A stretch of DNA of 64,000 nt from assembly GCF_019931675.1 (NCBI RefSeq), contig NZ_CP082922.1:2681001-2745000 (forward strand), read 5' to 3'. Of the stretch, positions 7,683 to 19,380 are shown piece after piece. How positions within the stretch are numbered: position 1 is the stretch's first letter; each line of letters begins with the position of its first letter. The notes beneath the pieces were generated by a model, which was given only the letters and a program-made list of their open reading frames with translations, did no database searches and was not told where the DNA came from. Made by a program: the position numbers and the translations under genes. Source of the DNA: Nocardioides rotundus. Its GTDB lineage: Bacteria > Actinomycetota > Actinomycetes > Propionibacteriales > Nocardioidaceae.

Positions 7683-8644
7683 TCGTCACCCTGACCGCCA
7701 ACCCCAGCGTGGACCGCACCGTCACGCTCGCCGGGCCGCTCCAGCGCGGAGCGGTGCAGCGCCTCACCTCCGTCACCTCGCAGGCCGGAGGCAAGGGGGT
7801 CAACATCTCCCGCGCCGCCGTGGCCGCCGAGGTGACCACCCTGGCGATCCTGCCCGCCGCACCCGCGGACCCGTTCGTGGTCTCGCTCGGCGAGGACTCG
7901 ATCCCCTGCCTGCCGGTCGGCCCGGCCGGCCCGGTCCGCACCAACCTGACCGTCACCGAGCCCGACGGCACCACCACCAAGCTCAACTCCCCCGGCGCCG
8001 AGGCCACCCCGGCCCTGCTGGACGCCCTCGCCGAGGCCGTGCTCGCCCAGGCCACCGAGGCTGCGTGGGTGGTCGTGGCGGGGTCGATCCCGCCGGGCGT
8101 CCCGGCCGGGTGGTACGCCGAGCTGATGGCCGCCGTACGCCACACCCCCGCGCGGATCGCGGTCGACACCAGCGAGGCTCCGCTCGTCGCTCTCGTCGAC
8201 GGGCTCCCCGGGAGCGCACCGGACCTGATGAAGCCCAACGGGGACGAGCTCGCCTCGTTCACCGGCGCCGACGCCGCCACCCTGGAGTCCGACCCGCAGG
8301 CGGCGGCCCGCGCGGCCGCCACCCTGGTCGACCGGGGCGTCGGCGCGGTCCTGGCCACGCTCGGCGCGCACGGCGCCGTGCTGGTCACCGCGGAGGGCGC
8401 CTGGCACGCCACGCCCCCGCCCACGACCGTCGTCAGCACCGTCGGTGCCGGCGACTCCAGCCTGTTCGGCTACCTCCTCGGCGACGTGCGAGGAGACGCG
8501 GAACCGGACCGGCTGGCTCTCGGGGTCGCCTACGGCAGCGCCGCCGCAGGCCTCCCCGGCACGACCATTCCGCACCCATCGCAGACCCGCCCCGACCTGG
8601 TCGAGGTGCGTCCGCTCGAACTCCCCTCCGGAGCCCCGACATGA
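7679..8644 (+). CDS. fruK: 1-phosphofructokinase
   Basis: This 321-residue PfkB-family kinase phosphorylates fructose 1-phosphate, the product of the fructose PTS, to fructose 1,6-bisphosphate. Visible features are the N-terminal TLTANPSVDRTV, the GGKGVNISRA substrate loop (about residues 38-47) and the C-terminal ATP/catalytic motif VGAGDSSLFGYL with the catalytic aspartate. It overlaps the regulator by four bases upstream and fruA by four bases downstream, a tight deoR-fruK-fruA operon. Tagatose-6-phosphate kinase is the nearest alternative, but fruA next door favours fructose. Confidence 0.92.
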   Translation: MIVTLTANPSVDRTVTLAGPLQRGAVQRLTSVTSQAGGKGVNISRAAVAAEVTTLAILPAAPADPFVVSLGEDSIPCLPVGPAGPVRTNLTVTEPDGTTTKLNSPGAEATPALLDALAEAVLAQATEAAWVVVAGSIPPGVPAGWYAELMAAVRHTPARIAVDTSEAPLVALVDGLPGSAPDLMKPNGDELASFTGADAATLESDPQAAARAAATLVDRGVGAVLATLGAHGAVLVTAEGAWHATPPPTTVVSTVGAGDSSLFGYLLGDVRGDAEPDRLALGVAYGSAAAGLPGTTIPHPSQTRPDLVEVRPLELPSGAPT

Positions 8645-10743
8645 CCCAGATGATCACCCCCGAGCTCGTCCGTCTCGACGTGGACCTCGGCGAGACCAAG
8701 CAGGACGTCATCCGCGCCCTGGCCGACGTCGTCGCCGACGCCGGCCGCACCGACGACGCACCCCAGCTCGTCGAGGACGCCCTCGCGCGGGAGGAGACCT
8801 CCGCCACGGGCCTGCCTGGCGGCATCGCCATCCCGCACTGCCGTACGCCGGCGGTCGAGGTCCCGACCCTCGCCTTCGCCCGGCTCTCGCCCGCTGTCGA
8901 CTTCGGCGCCAAGGACGGACCGGCCGACCTGGCCTTCCTGATCGCGGCGCCGGCCGGCGGCGACGCCGACCACCTCAAGCTGCTCACCAAACTCGCCCGG
9001 GCCCTGGTGAAGGCGGAGTTCACCGACAGCCTGCGCTCGGCCGAGACGCCCGAGGAGATCGTCGAGCTGGTCGGCGGCGTGGTGGGCGACGCACCCGCCC
9101 CCGCCGCGCAGACCACAGCGCAGACCACTGCGGAGACCCCCGCCGAGAAGCCCGGGCCGACCGCGGCCGCGGAGTCCTCCGCCGCTCCGGTCGCCGGGGC
9201 CGCCGCCGGGGCTGCCGACGACCGGCGCCGCCGCCTCGTCGCGGTGACCGCCTGCCCCACGGGCATCGCCCACACCTACATGGCCGCCGAGGCCCTCGAG
9301 GCCGCGGCGAAGAAGGCCGGGGTCGACATCGAGGTCGAGACCCAGGGCTCCGCCGGCTCCACCCCGCTGGGCCAACAGACGATCGCCGACGCCGACGCGG
9401 TCATCTTCGCCGTCGACGTGGGCGTGCGGGACCGCGGTCGGTTCGCCGGCAAGCCCGTCGTCTCCTCGGGCGTGAAGCGCCCGATCGACGAGGGCGACGC
9501 GATGATCGCCGAGGCGCTGCGCTACGCCGACGACCCCGAGCGTGCCCCCAAGGTCGAGGGCAGCAGCGGCGGGGACGGCGCGGGCCAGTCCTCCACCGCG
9601 ACCGAGTCGTGGGGCGGCAAGGTACGCCGGGTCCTGATGACCGGCGTCTCCTACATGATCCCGTTCGTCGCGGCCGGCGGCCTGCTGATCGCCCTCGGCT
9701 TCCTGCTCGGCGGCTACACGATCACCGGCCCGGCCGGCGAGATCGTCACCGACAACACCCTGTTCAACCTGCCGGACCTGCAGGAGCTCGGGCTGGAGAA
9801 CGCGCTGTTCGACAGCGCGCTGATGGCCTACCTCGGTGCCCTGCTCTTCACCCTCGGCAGCGCGGCCTTCGGCTTCCTGGTGCCGGCGCTGGCCGGCTAC
9901 ATCGCCTACGCCATCGCCGACCGGCCCGGCATCGCCCCCGGCTTCGTGATGGGCGCCCTGGCGGGCCTGGTGAACTCCGGCTTCATCGGCGGCATCATCG
10001 GCGGTGTGCTGGCCGGTCTGGTCGCGCACTGGATCGCCGGGTGGAAGGTGCCGGCCTGGGCCCGCGGCCTGATGCCGGTGCTGGTCATCCCGCTGCTGGC
10101 GACCCTGATCTCCGGCGCGATCATGGTGATCGTCCTCGGCAAGCCGCTCGCGGCGCTGATGGACGCCCTGACCGACGGGCTGAACAGCATGACCGGCGGA
10201 TCGGCGATCGTGCTGGGCATCGTGCTCGGCCTGATGATGGCCTTCGACATGGGCGGCCCGCTCAACAAGACCGCCTACGCCTTCGCCACCGCCGGGCTCG
10301 GCGCCGCGGCCACGGCGAGCGGCAACGCCCCGCAGCTGCGGGTGATGGCCGCGGTGATGCTGGCCGGCATGGTGCCCCCGCTGGCGCTGGCCCTGGCGAC
10401 CGCCGTACGTCCTCGCCTGTTCACCGTGCCCGAGCGCGAGAACGGCAAGGCTGCCTGGGCGATGGGCGCCTCGTTCATCACCGAGGGCGCGATCCCGTTC
10501 GCGGCCGCCGACCCGCTGCGGGTGATCCCCGCGATCATGGCCGGTTCAGCGGTCACCGGCGCGCTCTCCATGGCCTTCGACGTGGGCCTGCGCGCCCCGC
10601 ACGGCGGCATCTTCGTGCTGTTCGCCGTGAGCAACATCGTCGGCTTCCTCATCGCGCTCGTCGCCGGCGTGCTCGTCGGCGCCGCGGCCGTGGTGGCGCT
10701 GAAGTCCATCGGCCGGCCCGACACCGACGTGGCCACCGTCTGA
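8641..10743 (+). CDS. fruA: PTS fructose transporter EIIABC
   Basis: This 700-residue protein imports fructose and phosphorylates it at carbon 1. Order: EIIA (about residues 1-145, phosphohistidine His66 in GIAIPHCRTP), an Ala/Pro/Thr linker, EIIB (about 200-295, phosphocysteine Cys205 in AVTACPTGIAHTYM) and a C-terminal EIIC with eight or more membrane segments and the conserved FDMGGPLNK. A single-chain EIIABC is common in actinobacteria. The ATG at 8641 overlaps the fruK stop. Phosphate reaches it from enzyme I (ptsI) and HPr (ptsH), both in this island. Confidence 0.93.
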   Translation: MTQMITPELVRLDVDLGETKQDVIRALADVVADAGRTDDAPQLVEDALAREETSATGLPGGIAIPHCRTPAVEVPTLAFARLSPAVDFGAKDGPADLAFLIAAPAGGDADHLKLLTKLARALVKAEFTDSLRSAETPEEIVELVGGVVGDAPAPAAQTTAQTTAETPAEKPGPTAAAESSAAPVAGAAAGAADDRRRRLVAVTACPTGIAHTYMAAEALEAAAKKAGVDIEVETQGSAGSTPLGQQTIADADAVIFAVDVGVRDRGRFAGKPVVSSGVKRPIDEGDAMIAEALRYADDPERAPKVEGSSGGDGAGQSSTATESWGGKVRRVLMTGVSYMIPFVAAGGLLIALGFLLGGYTITGPAGEIVTDNTLFNLPDLQELGLENALFDSALMAYLGALLFTLGSAAFGFLVPALAGYIAYAIADRPGIAPGFVMGALAGLVNSGFIGGIIGGVLAGLVAHWIAGWKVPAWARGLMPVLVIPLLATLISGAIMVIVLGKPLAALMDALTDGLNSMTGGSAIVLGIVLGLMMAFDMGGPLNKTAYAFATAGLGAAATASGNAPQLRVMAAVMLAGMVPPLALALATAVRPRLFTVPERENGKAAWAMGASFITEGAIPFAAADPLRVIPAIMAGSAVTGALSMAFDVGLRAPHGGIFVLFAVSNIVGFLIALVAGVLVGAAAVVALKSIGRPDTDVATV

Positions 10744-10789
10744 CCCGCCTCGCTACCGTCTGATCCACCAACCCAGAGGAGATACGCCC

Positions 10790-11047
10790 ATGCCCAGCAA
10801 GACCGTCAAGGTCGGCTCGTCCGTCGGCCTGCACGCCCGCCCCGCCGCGATCATCAGCGAGGCCGCCGGCGAGCTCGGCTCCGAGGTGACCATCGGCATC
10901 CCCGGCGACGAGCCGGTGGACGCCAGCTCGTCCCTGCTCATCATGACCCTCGGCGCCTCGGCCGGCGACGAGGTCGAGGTCAGCAGCGACGACCAGGAGG
11001 CGCTGGACAAGATCGCCGCGCTGGTCGAGCAGGACCTGGACGCCTGA
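10790..11047 (+). CDS. ptsH: Phosphocarrier protein HPr
   Basis: This 85-residue protein carries phosphate from enzyme I to the EIIA domains. The phosphohistidine is His15 in GLHARPAA, and the Ser46 region (ASSSLLIMTLGA) is conserved. AGAGGAG lies about 9 bases before the ATG. It sits 46 bases after fruA and could be read from the same transcript; no separate promoter was seen. It converges on ribF with only 7 bases between stops, and TGAGC-cga-GCTCA at 11045-11057 is a small hairpin at the junction. Confidence 0.95.
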   Translation: MPSKTVKVGSSVGLHARPAAIISEAAGELGSEVTIGIPGDEPVDASSSLLIMTLGASAGDEVEVSSDDQEALDKIAALVEQDLDA

Positions 11048-11054
11048 GCCGAGC

Positions 11055-11990
11055 TCAGTCCCGGAGCAGCTCGCGGGTGCGACGTACGTCGTCGCGCATC
11101 TGCTCGACCAGGGGCTCGACCCCGTCGAAGCGGATCATCCCGCGCAGCCGGGCGACGAACTCGACCTCGACCGGGACCCCGTAGAGGTCCAGGTCGTCGC
11201 GGTCCAGGGCGTAGGCCTCGACCCGCGGGTCGCGGTGGCCGTCGAAGGTGGGGTTGGTCCCCACCGAGATGGCGGCCGGGAAGCGCTCGTCGGTGTCCAG
11301 GCGGGTCAGCCAGCCGGCGTAGACCCCGTCGGCGGGCACGGCGACCTCGCCCGGGGCGACGTTCGCGGTCGGGAAGCCCAGCTCGCGACCCCGCCGGTCC
11401 CCCTCGACGACCGGGCCGCGGACCACGACCGGGCGACCCAGCGCCTCGGCGGCGCCGGTGACGTCCCCGCCGGCCAGGCTCTGCCGGACATAGGTCGAGG
11501 ACCACACCTGCGGCCCGCCGTCCAGGGCGATCCCCTCGACGGTGAAGTCCCGCTCGGCCCCCAGCTCGCGGAGGATGCCGACGTCCCCCGCCGCCTTGTG
11601 GCCGAACCGGAAGTTCGCGCCCACCACTACGGCGGCGGCGTGCAGGCAGCCGACGAGCACCCGGTCGACGAACTCCTCGGGGCTCCAGGTGGAGACCTCC
11701 CGGCTGAACGGGATCGCCAGCACGTCGTCGGCACCGGCCTCGGCGAGCAGGGCGGCCCGGTCCTCGATGGTGGTCAGCGCCACCGGTGCGTGCTCGGGCC
11801 GCAGTACCGCCATCGGGTGCGGGTCGAACGTCGCGACCACGACCCGGTCGATCCCCCGCTCGCGGGAGATCTCGCAGGCGCGCCGGACCACGTGAGCATG
11901 ACCGCGGTGCACGCCGTCGAAGTTGCCGACCGTGACGACGGTGCGGCCGATGTCGGCGGGTACCTCGTCGAAGGATCGCCAGATCTGCAC
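11055..11990 (-). CDS. ribF: Bifunctional riboflavin kinase / FAD synthetase
   Basis: This 311-residue enzyme makes FMN from riboflavin and then FAD. The N-terminal nucleotidyltransferase has GNFDGVHRGH at 22-31. The C-terminal flavokinase (about 185-311) has the GFPTANV motif and the DGVYAG segment. The start is the GTG at 11990, which has TAGGCT ending 8 bases upstream, so the message is probably leaderless. In many actinobacteria ribF is followed by rpsO; here the next gene is ptsH on the other strand. Confidence 0.94.
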   Translation of the reverse strand: MQIWRSFDEVPADIGRTVVTVGNFDGVHRGHAHVVRRACEISRERGIDRVVVATFDPHPMAVLRPEHAPVALTTIEDRAALLAEAGADDVLAIPFSREVSTWSPEEFVDRVLVGCLHAAAVVVGANFRFGHKAAGDVGILRELGAERDFTVEGIALDGGPQVWSSTYVRQSLAGGDVTGAAEALGRPVVVRGPVVEGDRRGRELGFPTANVAPGEVAVPADGVYAGWLTRLDTDERFPAAISVGTNPTFDGHRDPRVEAYALDRDDLDLYGVPVEVEFVARLRGMIRFDGVEPLVEQMRDDVRRTRELLRD

Positions 11991-11997
11991 GGGGTCG

Positions 11998-12003
11998 AGC
12001 CTA
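11998..12003 (-). promoter_or_regulatory. -10 element of the leaderless ribF promoter
   Basis: TAGGCT on the minus strand lies 7 bases before the GTG of ribF, with no ribosome-binding sequence between. It lies in the 23-base gap after truB, so ribF can be transcribed apart from the translation block. Confidence 0.5.
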
Positions 12004-12013
12004 CGACGCCGGC

Positions 12014-12892
12014 TCAGCCGACGAAGACCGCCACCGGTCGCGCGCCGCCGGCCGGGTCGGGACGGTAGAGCGCGAGGAAGGTGCCGTCGGGGGCGAAGAG
12101 CGCGCTCAGCCCCTCCAGGCGCAGGTCCAGCGGCCGGCCGAAGCCGACGTCGCGGGCCTGGGCGTCGTCCAGGTCGACCGCGGCGAAGCCCTCGCGCGCC
12201 GCCTCGGCGAGCGGGACCACGACCGGGTCCTCGGCCAGGTCGTCCAGGGTGCGCGCGCGGTCCAGGCCGAACGGCCCGACGGCGGTACGGCGCAGCGCCG
12301 TCAGGTGGCCGCCCACGCCCAGCGCCGCACCGAGGTCGCGGGCGATCGCGCGGACGTAGGTGCCGCTGGAGCAGCGCAGCGAGACGTCCAGCTCGAAGCG
12401 CTCCCCCGGCCGCTGCTCGTGCAGCGTCAACTCGTGCACGGTCACCGGGCGGGCGTCGAGCCGGACCTCCTCGCCCTCGCGCACCCGCTGGTACGCGCGC
12501 TTGCCCTCGACCTTGACCGCCGACACCGAGGTCGGGACCTGCTCGATGTCGCCGACGAAGCGCTCCAGCGCCCGCTCGACGTCCGCGGGGTCGAGCCCGG
12601 AGGTGTCCGCCGTGGCGGTCACCTCGCCCTCGGCGTCGTCGGTGGTCGTCGACGCGCCCAGCCGGATCGTGGCGTCGTACGCCTTGTCGGTCAGGGTCAG
12701 GTGCCCCAGCAGCCGGGTGGCCCGCCCGACGCCCAGCACGAGCACACCGGTGGCCATCGGGTCCAGGGTGCCGGCGTGCCCGACCTTGCGCGTCCCCAGC
12801 AGCCGACGCCCTCGGGACACGACGTCATGCGACGTCATGCCCGAGGGCTTGTCGACCACCACCAGCCCGGGCATGGGCTCGGGCCGGCTCAC
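12014..12892 (-). CDS. truB: tRNA pseudouridine(55) synthase
   Basis: TruB converts U55 of the T-arm of tRNAs to pseudouridine. The 292-residue protein opens with the family-typical [17 protein letters not shown] and carries the catalytic aspartate Asp44 in [14 protein letters not shown]. The YQRVREG and [15 protein letters not shown] motifs follow, then a C-terminal PUA-like part. It overlaps rbfA by four bases (ATGA). The DHH phosphoesterase gene that often stands between rbfA and truB in actinobacteria is missing. Confidence 0.95.
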   Translation of the reverse strand: MSRPEPMPGLVVVDKPSGMTSHDVVSRGRRLLGTRKVGHAGTLDPMATGVLVLGVGRATRLLGHLTLTDKAYDATIRLGASTTTDDAEGEVTATADTSGLDPADVERALERFVGDIEQVPTSVSAVKVEGKRAYQRVREGEEVRLDARPVTVHELTLHEQRPGERFELDVSLRCSSGTYVRAIARDLGAALGVGGHLTALRRTAVGPFGLDRARTLDDLAEDPVVVPLAEAAREGFAAVDLDDAQARDVGFGRPLDLRLEGLSALFAPDGTFLALYRPDPAGGARPVAVFVG

Positions 12893-13347
12893 TCCTCGGC
12901 GTCGTCGGCGTCGGCCGGCTCGTCCTCGTCGACCCGCGGCTTCTTGTACGGGTCGGCCTCGCCGGCGTAGCTGCTGCCGCGGCGCGCCGCGACCTCGTCG
13001 TCGGCCGCCTTGGCCCGGGCGAGCACCTCGTCGAGGTGCCGCGCCTCCTCGGGCAGGGCGTCGGCGACGAAGGTCAGCGACGGCACGTGCCGCATGCCCA
13101 GCTGCTTGCCGACCTCGGAGCGGATCAGCCCCTTGGCCGACTCCAGCGCCGCGGCGGTGGACGCCTGCTGGGCGTCCTCGCCGAGCACGGTGTAGAAGAT
13201 CGTCGCCTGCTGGGTGTCGCCGGTGAGGCGTACGTCGGTCACCGTGACGAAACCCAGCCGGGGATCCTTGATCCGCCGCTCCAACATCTCGGCGACGATC
13301 ACCTGGATCCGATCGGCGATCTTGCGCACCCGCGGGTTGCTGCTCAT
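12889..13347 (-). CDS. rbfA: 30S ribosome-binding factor A
   Basis: RbfA binds the 5' part of 16S rRNA and is needed for 30S maturation and cold growth. The 152-residue protein has the KH-like RbfA fold (about residues 1-115), with [16 protein letters not shown] at the N-terminus and [13 protein letters not shown] charged, acidic actinobacterial tail (ending [12 protein letters not shown]) follows. The gene starts 19 bases after infB and is in the infB transcript; GGAAAGGTGAG supplies a ribosome site just before the ATG. Confidence 0.94.
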   Translation of the reverse strand: MSSNPRVRKIADRIQVIVAEMLERRIKDPRLGFVTVTDVRLTGDTQQATIFYTVLGEDAQQASTAAALESAKGLIRSEVGKQLGMRHVPSLTFVADALPEEARHLDEVLARAKAADDEVAARRGSSYAGEADPYKKPRVDEDEPADADDAEE

Positions 13348-13366
13348 CTCACCTTTCCCTCCACGC

Positions 13367-16159
<2,793 letters not shown>

Positions 16160-16277
16160 GTTGGAACGTTGCTCCTTCTGGCCCGAGTCCCCTCTCCATC
16201 TAGCCGGAGGTGGTGCGTCGGACCGTTGCTGGTATGCGGGTGTAGCGCGGGCTCATCGCGAAGTACTCATCGAGTGC

Positions 16278-16637
16278 TCATGAGCTGCTGCTCCAGTCCT
16301 GGTCGGTGGTGCGTGGGGTCGTCGTGAGTGAGGCGAGGTACTCCTCCAGCGGGGCGGTCCCGAGCCCGGTCCCGGACCGGAGGGCCCGGGGGAAGGCCCG
16401 GCGGCGCACCGCCGAGTCGTAGCACGCGGTCGTGGGGTGCAGGTGCGCCCCTCGACCCGCCGCGGTGCCCTCCGGATCGGGTACGGCGGCCGGCCGGCCG
16501 CGCGAATCCGTGCCGGCGACCACCCGCAGCAACTCGCTCTTCGCGGCCCGCTCCCGGCACCCGACGCAGGTCCGGACCGGCCCGGCCACGGGGGCCGGAT
16601 CGTCCGGGCATGCGGACAAGGCGTGTTCACGAGCCAC
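16278..16637 (-). CDS. ylxR: YlxR-family (DUF448) RNA-binding protein
   Basis: This 119-residue protein carries the DUF448 signature RTCVGCRERAAKSELLRVV and GRGAHLHP, the basic pocket of the YlxR fold. Family members bind RNA, and YlxR has been linked to RNase P in other bacteria. It lies between nusA and infB as in most actinobacteria. The GTG start at 16637 has TAGGCT at 16645-16650, 7 bases upstream, which suggests a leaderless transcript starting inside the block. The last 30 residues are low complexity (LTTTPRTTDQDWSSSS). Confidence 0.9.
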   Translation of the reverse strand: MAREHALSACPDDPAPVAGPVRTCVGCRERAAKSELLRVVAGTDSRGRPAAVPDPEGTAAGRGAHLHPTTACYDSAVRRRAFPRALRSGTGLGTAPLEEYLASLTTTPRTTDQDWSSSS

Positions 16638-16644
16638 TGGATCA

Positions 16645-16650
16645 AGCCTA
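16645..16650 (-). promoter_or_regulatory. -10 element of a leaderless promoter before ylxR
   Basis: TAGGCT on the minus strand is 7 bases from the GTG of ylxR and 18 bases beyond the nusA stop. It gives ylxR-infB a way of being transcribed independently of rimP-nusA. Confidence 0.5.
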
Positions 16651-16667
16651 CCTAACCCGGGGCCGGA

Positions 16668-17648
16668 TCACGAACCGGAGGGCTCCTCCTCGTCGGAGCG
16701 GATGTCGATCCGCCACCCGGTCAGCCGGGCGGCGAGGCGGGCGTTCTGGCCCTCCTTGCCGATCGCCAGCGAGAGGTGGAAGTCCGGCACGACGACCCGC
16801 GCGGAGCGGGCCTCCTCCGAGAGGATCTCCACCGAGGTCACCTGGGCCGGCGACAGCGCGTGCGCGATCAGCTCCGCCGGGTCGTCGGACCAGTCGACGA
16901 TGTCGATCTTCTCGCCGTTCAGCTCCGACATCACGTTGCGCACCCGCTGGCCCATCGGGCCGATGCAGGCGCCCTTGGCGTTGACGCCGGGCACGTTGGC
17001 CTTCACCGCGATCTTGCTGCGATGCCCGGCCTCCCGGGCGATCGCGGCGATCTCGACCGAGCCGTCGGTGAGCTCGGGGACCTCCAGGGCGAACAGCTTG
17101 CGCACCAGGTTGGGGTGGGTGCGGGACAGGGTGATCTGCGGTCCCCGGACGCCCTTGCGCACCGAGACGACCAGGCACTTGATCCGCTGGCCGTGGGGGT
17201 AGCTCTCCCCCGGCACCCGCTCGCCGAGCGGCAGCAGGGCCTCGAGCTTGCCGAGGTCGACCATCACGTCGTCGGGGTTGCGGCCCTGCTGGATGACGCC
17301 GGAGATGATGTCGCCCTCGCGCCCGGAGAACTCGCCGAACTTGATCTCGTCCTCGGCGTCGCGCAGCCGCTGGAGCATGATCTGCCGGGCGGTCGTGGCC
17401 GCGATCCGACCGAAGCCCTCGGGCGTGTCGTCGTACTCCCCGACGGCCTCGCCCTCCTCGTTCGTCTCGGTGGCGAGCACGGTGACGTGGCCGCTCTTGC
17501 GGTCCAGCACGACCCGTGCCTGCTCCACTGCACCCGGCGTCTTGTGGTAGGCGGTGAGGAGGGCCTGCTCGATCGCCTCGACGAGCACGTCGAACGAGAT
17601 CTCCTTCTCCCGCTCCAACATCCGCAGGATGCTCATGTCGATGTCCAT
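16668..17648 (-). CDS. nusA: Transcription termination/antitermination factor NusA
   Basis: NusA binds RNA polymerase and nascent RNA and tunes pausing, termination and antitermination. The 326-residue protein has the N-terminal polymerase-binding domain (about 1-110), an S1 domain (about 115-185; [18 protein letters not shown]) and tandem KH domains, with [19 protein letters not shown] and [19 protein letters not shown]. It lacks the C-terminal acidic repeats of E. coli NusA, as is normal in actinobacteria. Its ATG overlaps the rimP stop by one base (TGATG), so the two are translated together. Confidence 0.95.
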   Translation of the reverse strand: MDIDMSILRMLEREKEISFDVLVEAIEQALLTAYHKTPGAVEQARVVLDRKSGHVTVLATETNEEGEAVGEYDDTPEGFGRIAATTARQIMLQRLRDAEDEIKFGEFSGREGDIISGVIQQGRNPDDVMVDLGKLEALLPLGERVPGESYPHGQRIKCLVVSVRKGVRGPQITLSRTHPNLVRKLFALEVPELTDGSVEIAAIAREAGHRSKIAVKANVPGVNAKGACIGPMGQRVRNVMSELNGEKIDIVDWSDDPAELIAHALSPAQVTSVEILSEEARSARVVVPDFHLSLAIGKEGQNARLAARLTGWRIDIRSDEEEPSGS

Positions 17649-18148
17649 CAGGCGTCCTCCTCGTCGGGCGCGTTGCGTCGGTTGAACTCCACCTGCACCA
17701 GGGCCTTGCCGACGTCGGCGTAGGGGACCTCGACGGGACCGCCGTCGGTCTCCAACCGCACCGCTCCCCCGGGGTCCTCGTCACTGCCGGCGACCCTCCC
17801 GGTGAGGGCGGACCCGTCGGTGCGGGTGACCCGGACCAGCCGGTCGTGGTTGCGGCGCCAGTGCCGCGGGAGGGTCAGCGGACGGTCGACGCCGCGGGAG
17901 GTGACCTCGAGGGTGTAGGGCTGTTGGCCCATCACGTCGGAGGAGTCCAGGACCTCGGAGACCCGGTGCTCGGCCTCGACCAGGTCGTCGTGGGTCACCC
18001 CGCCGTCCTGGTCGACCGCGACCCGCAGCACCCGGCGCTTGCCGGCACTGCTCAGCTCGACCGCCTCCAGGTCCAGGCCCAGGGCCCTCAGGGGAGCCTC
18101 CAGCTCCGCCTCGATGCGGTCGCGGGTGGCGTCGGCTCGCGGGCTCAC
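17648..18148 (-). CDS. rimP: Ribosome maturation factor RimP
   Basis: RimP helps assemble the 30S subunit and stands first in the rimP-nusA-ylxR-infB-rbfA-truB operon. The 166-residue protein has the [21 protein letters not shown] segment, [17 protein letters not shown] with the conserved SPG/SRG-type turn, and a C-terminal SH3-like domain. I chose GTG 18148 because AGGAGGAG lies 9 bases before it. The much longer open frame upstream (to 18424) overlaps the divergent lipoprotein gene and has no family match. Confidence 0.9.
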   Translation of the reverse strand: MSPRADATRDRIEAELEAPLRALGLDLEAVELSSAGKRRVLRVAVDQDGGVTHDDLVEAEHRVSEVLDSSDVMGQQPYTLEVTSRGVDRPLTLPRHWRRNHDRLVRVTRTDGSALTGRVAGSDEDPGGAVRLETDGGPVEVPYADVGKALVQVEFNRRNAPDEEDA

Positions 18149-18218
18149 GGCGCTGGCTCCTCCTGTGCTGTTGTCGGGGCTCCACCATAGCGGCCGGGCG
18201 GTCGATATCCTCGCCGCC

Positions 18219-18785
18219 ATGGTCCCCCGATCCTCGCCCCGGCCGATGGCCCGTCGTCTCGTCCTCGGCGGGCTCGTGGCAGCGGGGTCGGGACTGCTGG
18301 CCGGGTGCAGCGAGCTGCCCGACGTGGACCTCTCGACCCTGGACCCGCGGTCGGACCCGGCCACCCCCACGACGACCGAGCCGCGCGAGCCGGCGGACCC
18401 CGACGCGGAGGCCGACGTCCGCACCCTGGAGGCGGCCTACGCCGAGGTCCTGGCGAGCTCCGCGCTGGTCACCGCCGTCGCCGACCGGCACCCGCGACTC
18501 GACGCGACCCTCCGGCCGCTGCTGGCGCTGCACCGCAGCCACGCCGAGGTGCTGGCCGGGGCCGCCCCCGACCGTCCCGAGGCGAGCCCGCCGCCGACGC
18601 GGGCACCACGGCGACGCGCGCGCGCCCTCGAGCTGGTCCGGAGCGCCGAGGCGACCACCCAGACGCGGCTGGAGGGCTGGGCGATGGACGCCCGCAGCGG
18701 CGCCTTCGCGCGGCTGCTCGGGAGCATGGCCGCCGGGGTCGCCCAGCAGCGCTCGCTGCTGCCCGCGCGGGGAGGCGACCGGTGA
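18219..18785 (+). CDS. Putative lipoprotein, helical, first of a two-gene unit
   Basis: I do not recognise a named family. The 188-residue protein starts with basic residues, including a twin-arginine-like ARRLVLGG, then a hydrophobic stretch ending in the lipobox LLAGC (Cys30), so it is predicted to be exported and lipid-anchored. A Pro/Thr/Asp linker follows. The rest is Ala/Leu/Arg-rich and helical, with HRSHAEVL resembling a ferritin-like four-helix bundle. TATCCT at 18206-18211 is 7 bases before the ATG, suggesting leaderless expression. It overlaps the DUF4439 gene by four bases (GTGA). A second ATG at 18247 is possible but would shorten the signal peptide. Confidence 0.65.
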   Translation: MVPRSSPRPMARRLVLGGLVAAGSGLLAGCSELPDVDLSTLDPRSDPATPTTTEPREPADPDAEADVRTLEAAYAEVLASSALVTAVADRHPRLDATLRPLLALHRSHAEVLAGAAPDRPEASPPPTRAPRRRARALELVRSAEATTQTRLEGWAMDARSGAFARLLGSMAAGVAQQRSLLPARGGDR

Positions 18786-19216
18786 CCGCCGTCGACGCGC
18801 TGCAGCACACCCTGGCCGCCGAGCATGCGGCGGTCTACGTCTACGGCGCTCTGGGCGGGATGACCTCCCAGGCCTCCGCGGCCGCGCTCTACGCCACCCT
18901 CACCGAGGGGTACGACGCCCACCGGACCCGGCGGGACGCCCTGGTCGCCCAGCTGGGCCGGCGCGGCGAGCGGCCGGTGGCCGCCGAGGCGGTCTACGAC
19001 CTGCCGGCCGACCTTGCGGGCGAGGGACAGGTACGGCGGGCCGCGCGCTCGGTCGAGCGGGCCTGCGCGGAGACCTACGCCGCCCTGGTCTCCGAGACCA
19101 CCGGCGACCTGCGCTCGGGGGCGCTCGCCGCCCTCGCCGAGTCGGCGCTGCGCGAGCTGGACCTCGGGGCCGAGCCGCAGCACTTCCCCGGCGTCCCCGA
19201 GCTGCGCGACCGCTGA
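18782..19216 (+). CDS. DUF4439 ferritin-like domain protein
   Basis: This 144-residue all-helical protein matches the actinobacterial DUF4439 pattern: LQHTLAAEHAAVYVYGALGG near the N-terminus and YDAHRTRRDALVAQLG in the second helix. The Glu/His spacing is reminiscent of ferritin-like metal sites. Function is unknown. The GTG start overlaps the lipoprotein stop, so the two are made together and may interact, one on the membrane and one soluble. DUF4439 genes next to rimP occur in other actinobacteria. No signal peptide is seen. Confidence 0.75.
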   Translation: MTAVDALQHTLAAEHAAVYVYGALGGMTSQASAAALYATLTEGYDAHRTRRDALVAQLGRRGERPVAAEAVYDLPADLAGEGQVRRAARSVERACAETYAALVSETTGDLRSGALAALAESALRELDLGAEPQHFPGVPELRDR

Positions 19217-19231
19217 CCCGCCCGCACTCAG

Positions 19232-19303
19232 ACGGTCCGCGGACCAGTTCCCTTCCGAGGGAGCCCCGAGATCTCCCCCCGAAAAGACTGGTGCGCGGAC
19301 CGT
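19232..19303. repeat. Nested inverted repeat, possible structured RNA or terminator
   Basis: Two 17-base arms, ACGGTCCGCGGACCAGT (19232-19248) and ACTGGTGCGCGGACCGT (19287-19303), are inverted copies with one mismatch. Inside the 38-base loop a second hairpin forms from TCCCT (19249-19253) and AGGGA (19258-19262) with a four-base loop. It begins 16 bases after the DUF4439 stop. There is no T-run, so it is not a classic terminator, although actinobacterial terminators often lack one. Confidence 0.6.
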
Positions 19304-19350
19304 ACGCAAAATTGTGCAGCTCGCGGTCGACGCGGTCCATAGCGGCGGAC

Positions 19351-19380
19351 CTGCACGAACTTGCACTGCACGAACCTGCA
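19351..19380. repeat. Two tandem 15-base repeats upstream of the TetR gene
   Basis: CTGCACGAACTTGCA (19351-19365) is followed directly by CTGCACGAACCTGCA (19366-19380), one mismatch. Each copy is roughly palindromic (TGCA ... TGCA), which fits a dimeric repressor site, and the position about 110 bases before the regulator start suggests autoregulation. Binding by this TetR protein is inferred from position only. Confidence 0.5.

Noticed and set aside
8445..10763. 772-codon frame overlapping fruK and fruA
   Set aside because: It is a second frame of fruA with Arg/Pro-rich, domain-free translation. The fruK and fruA proteins in their own frames match known families over their full length.
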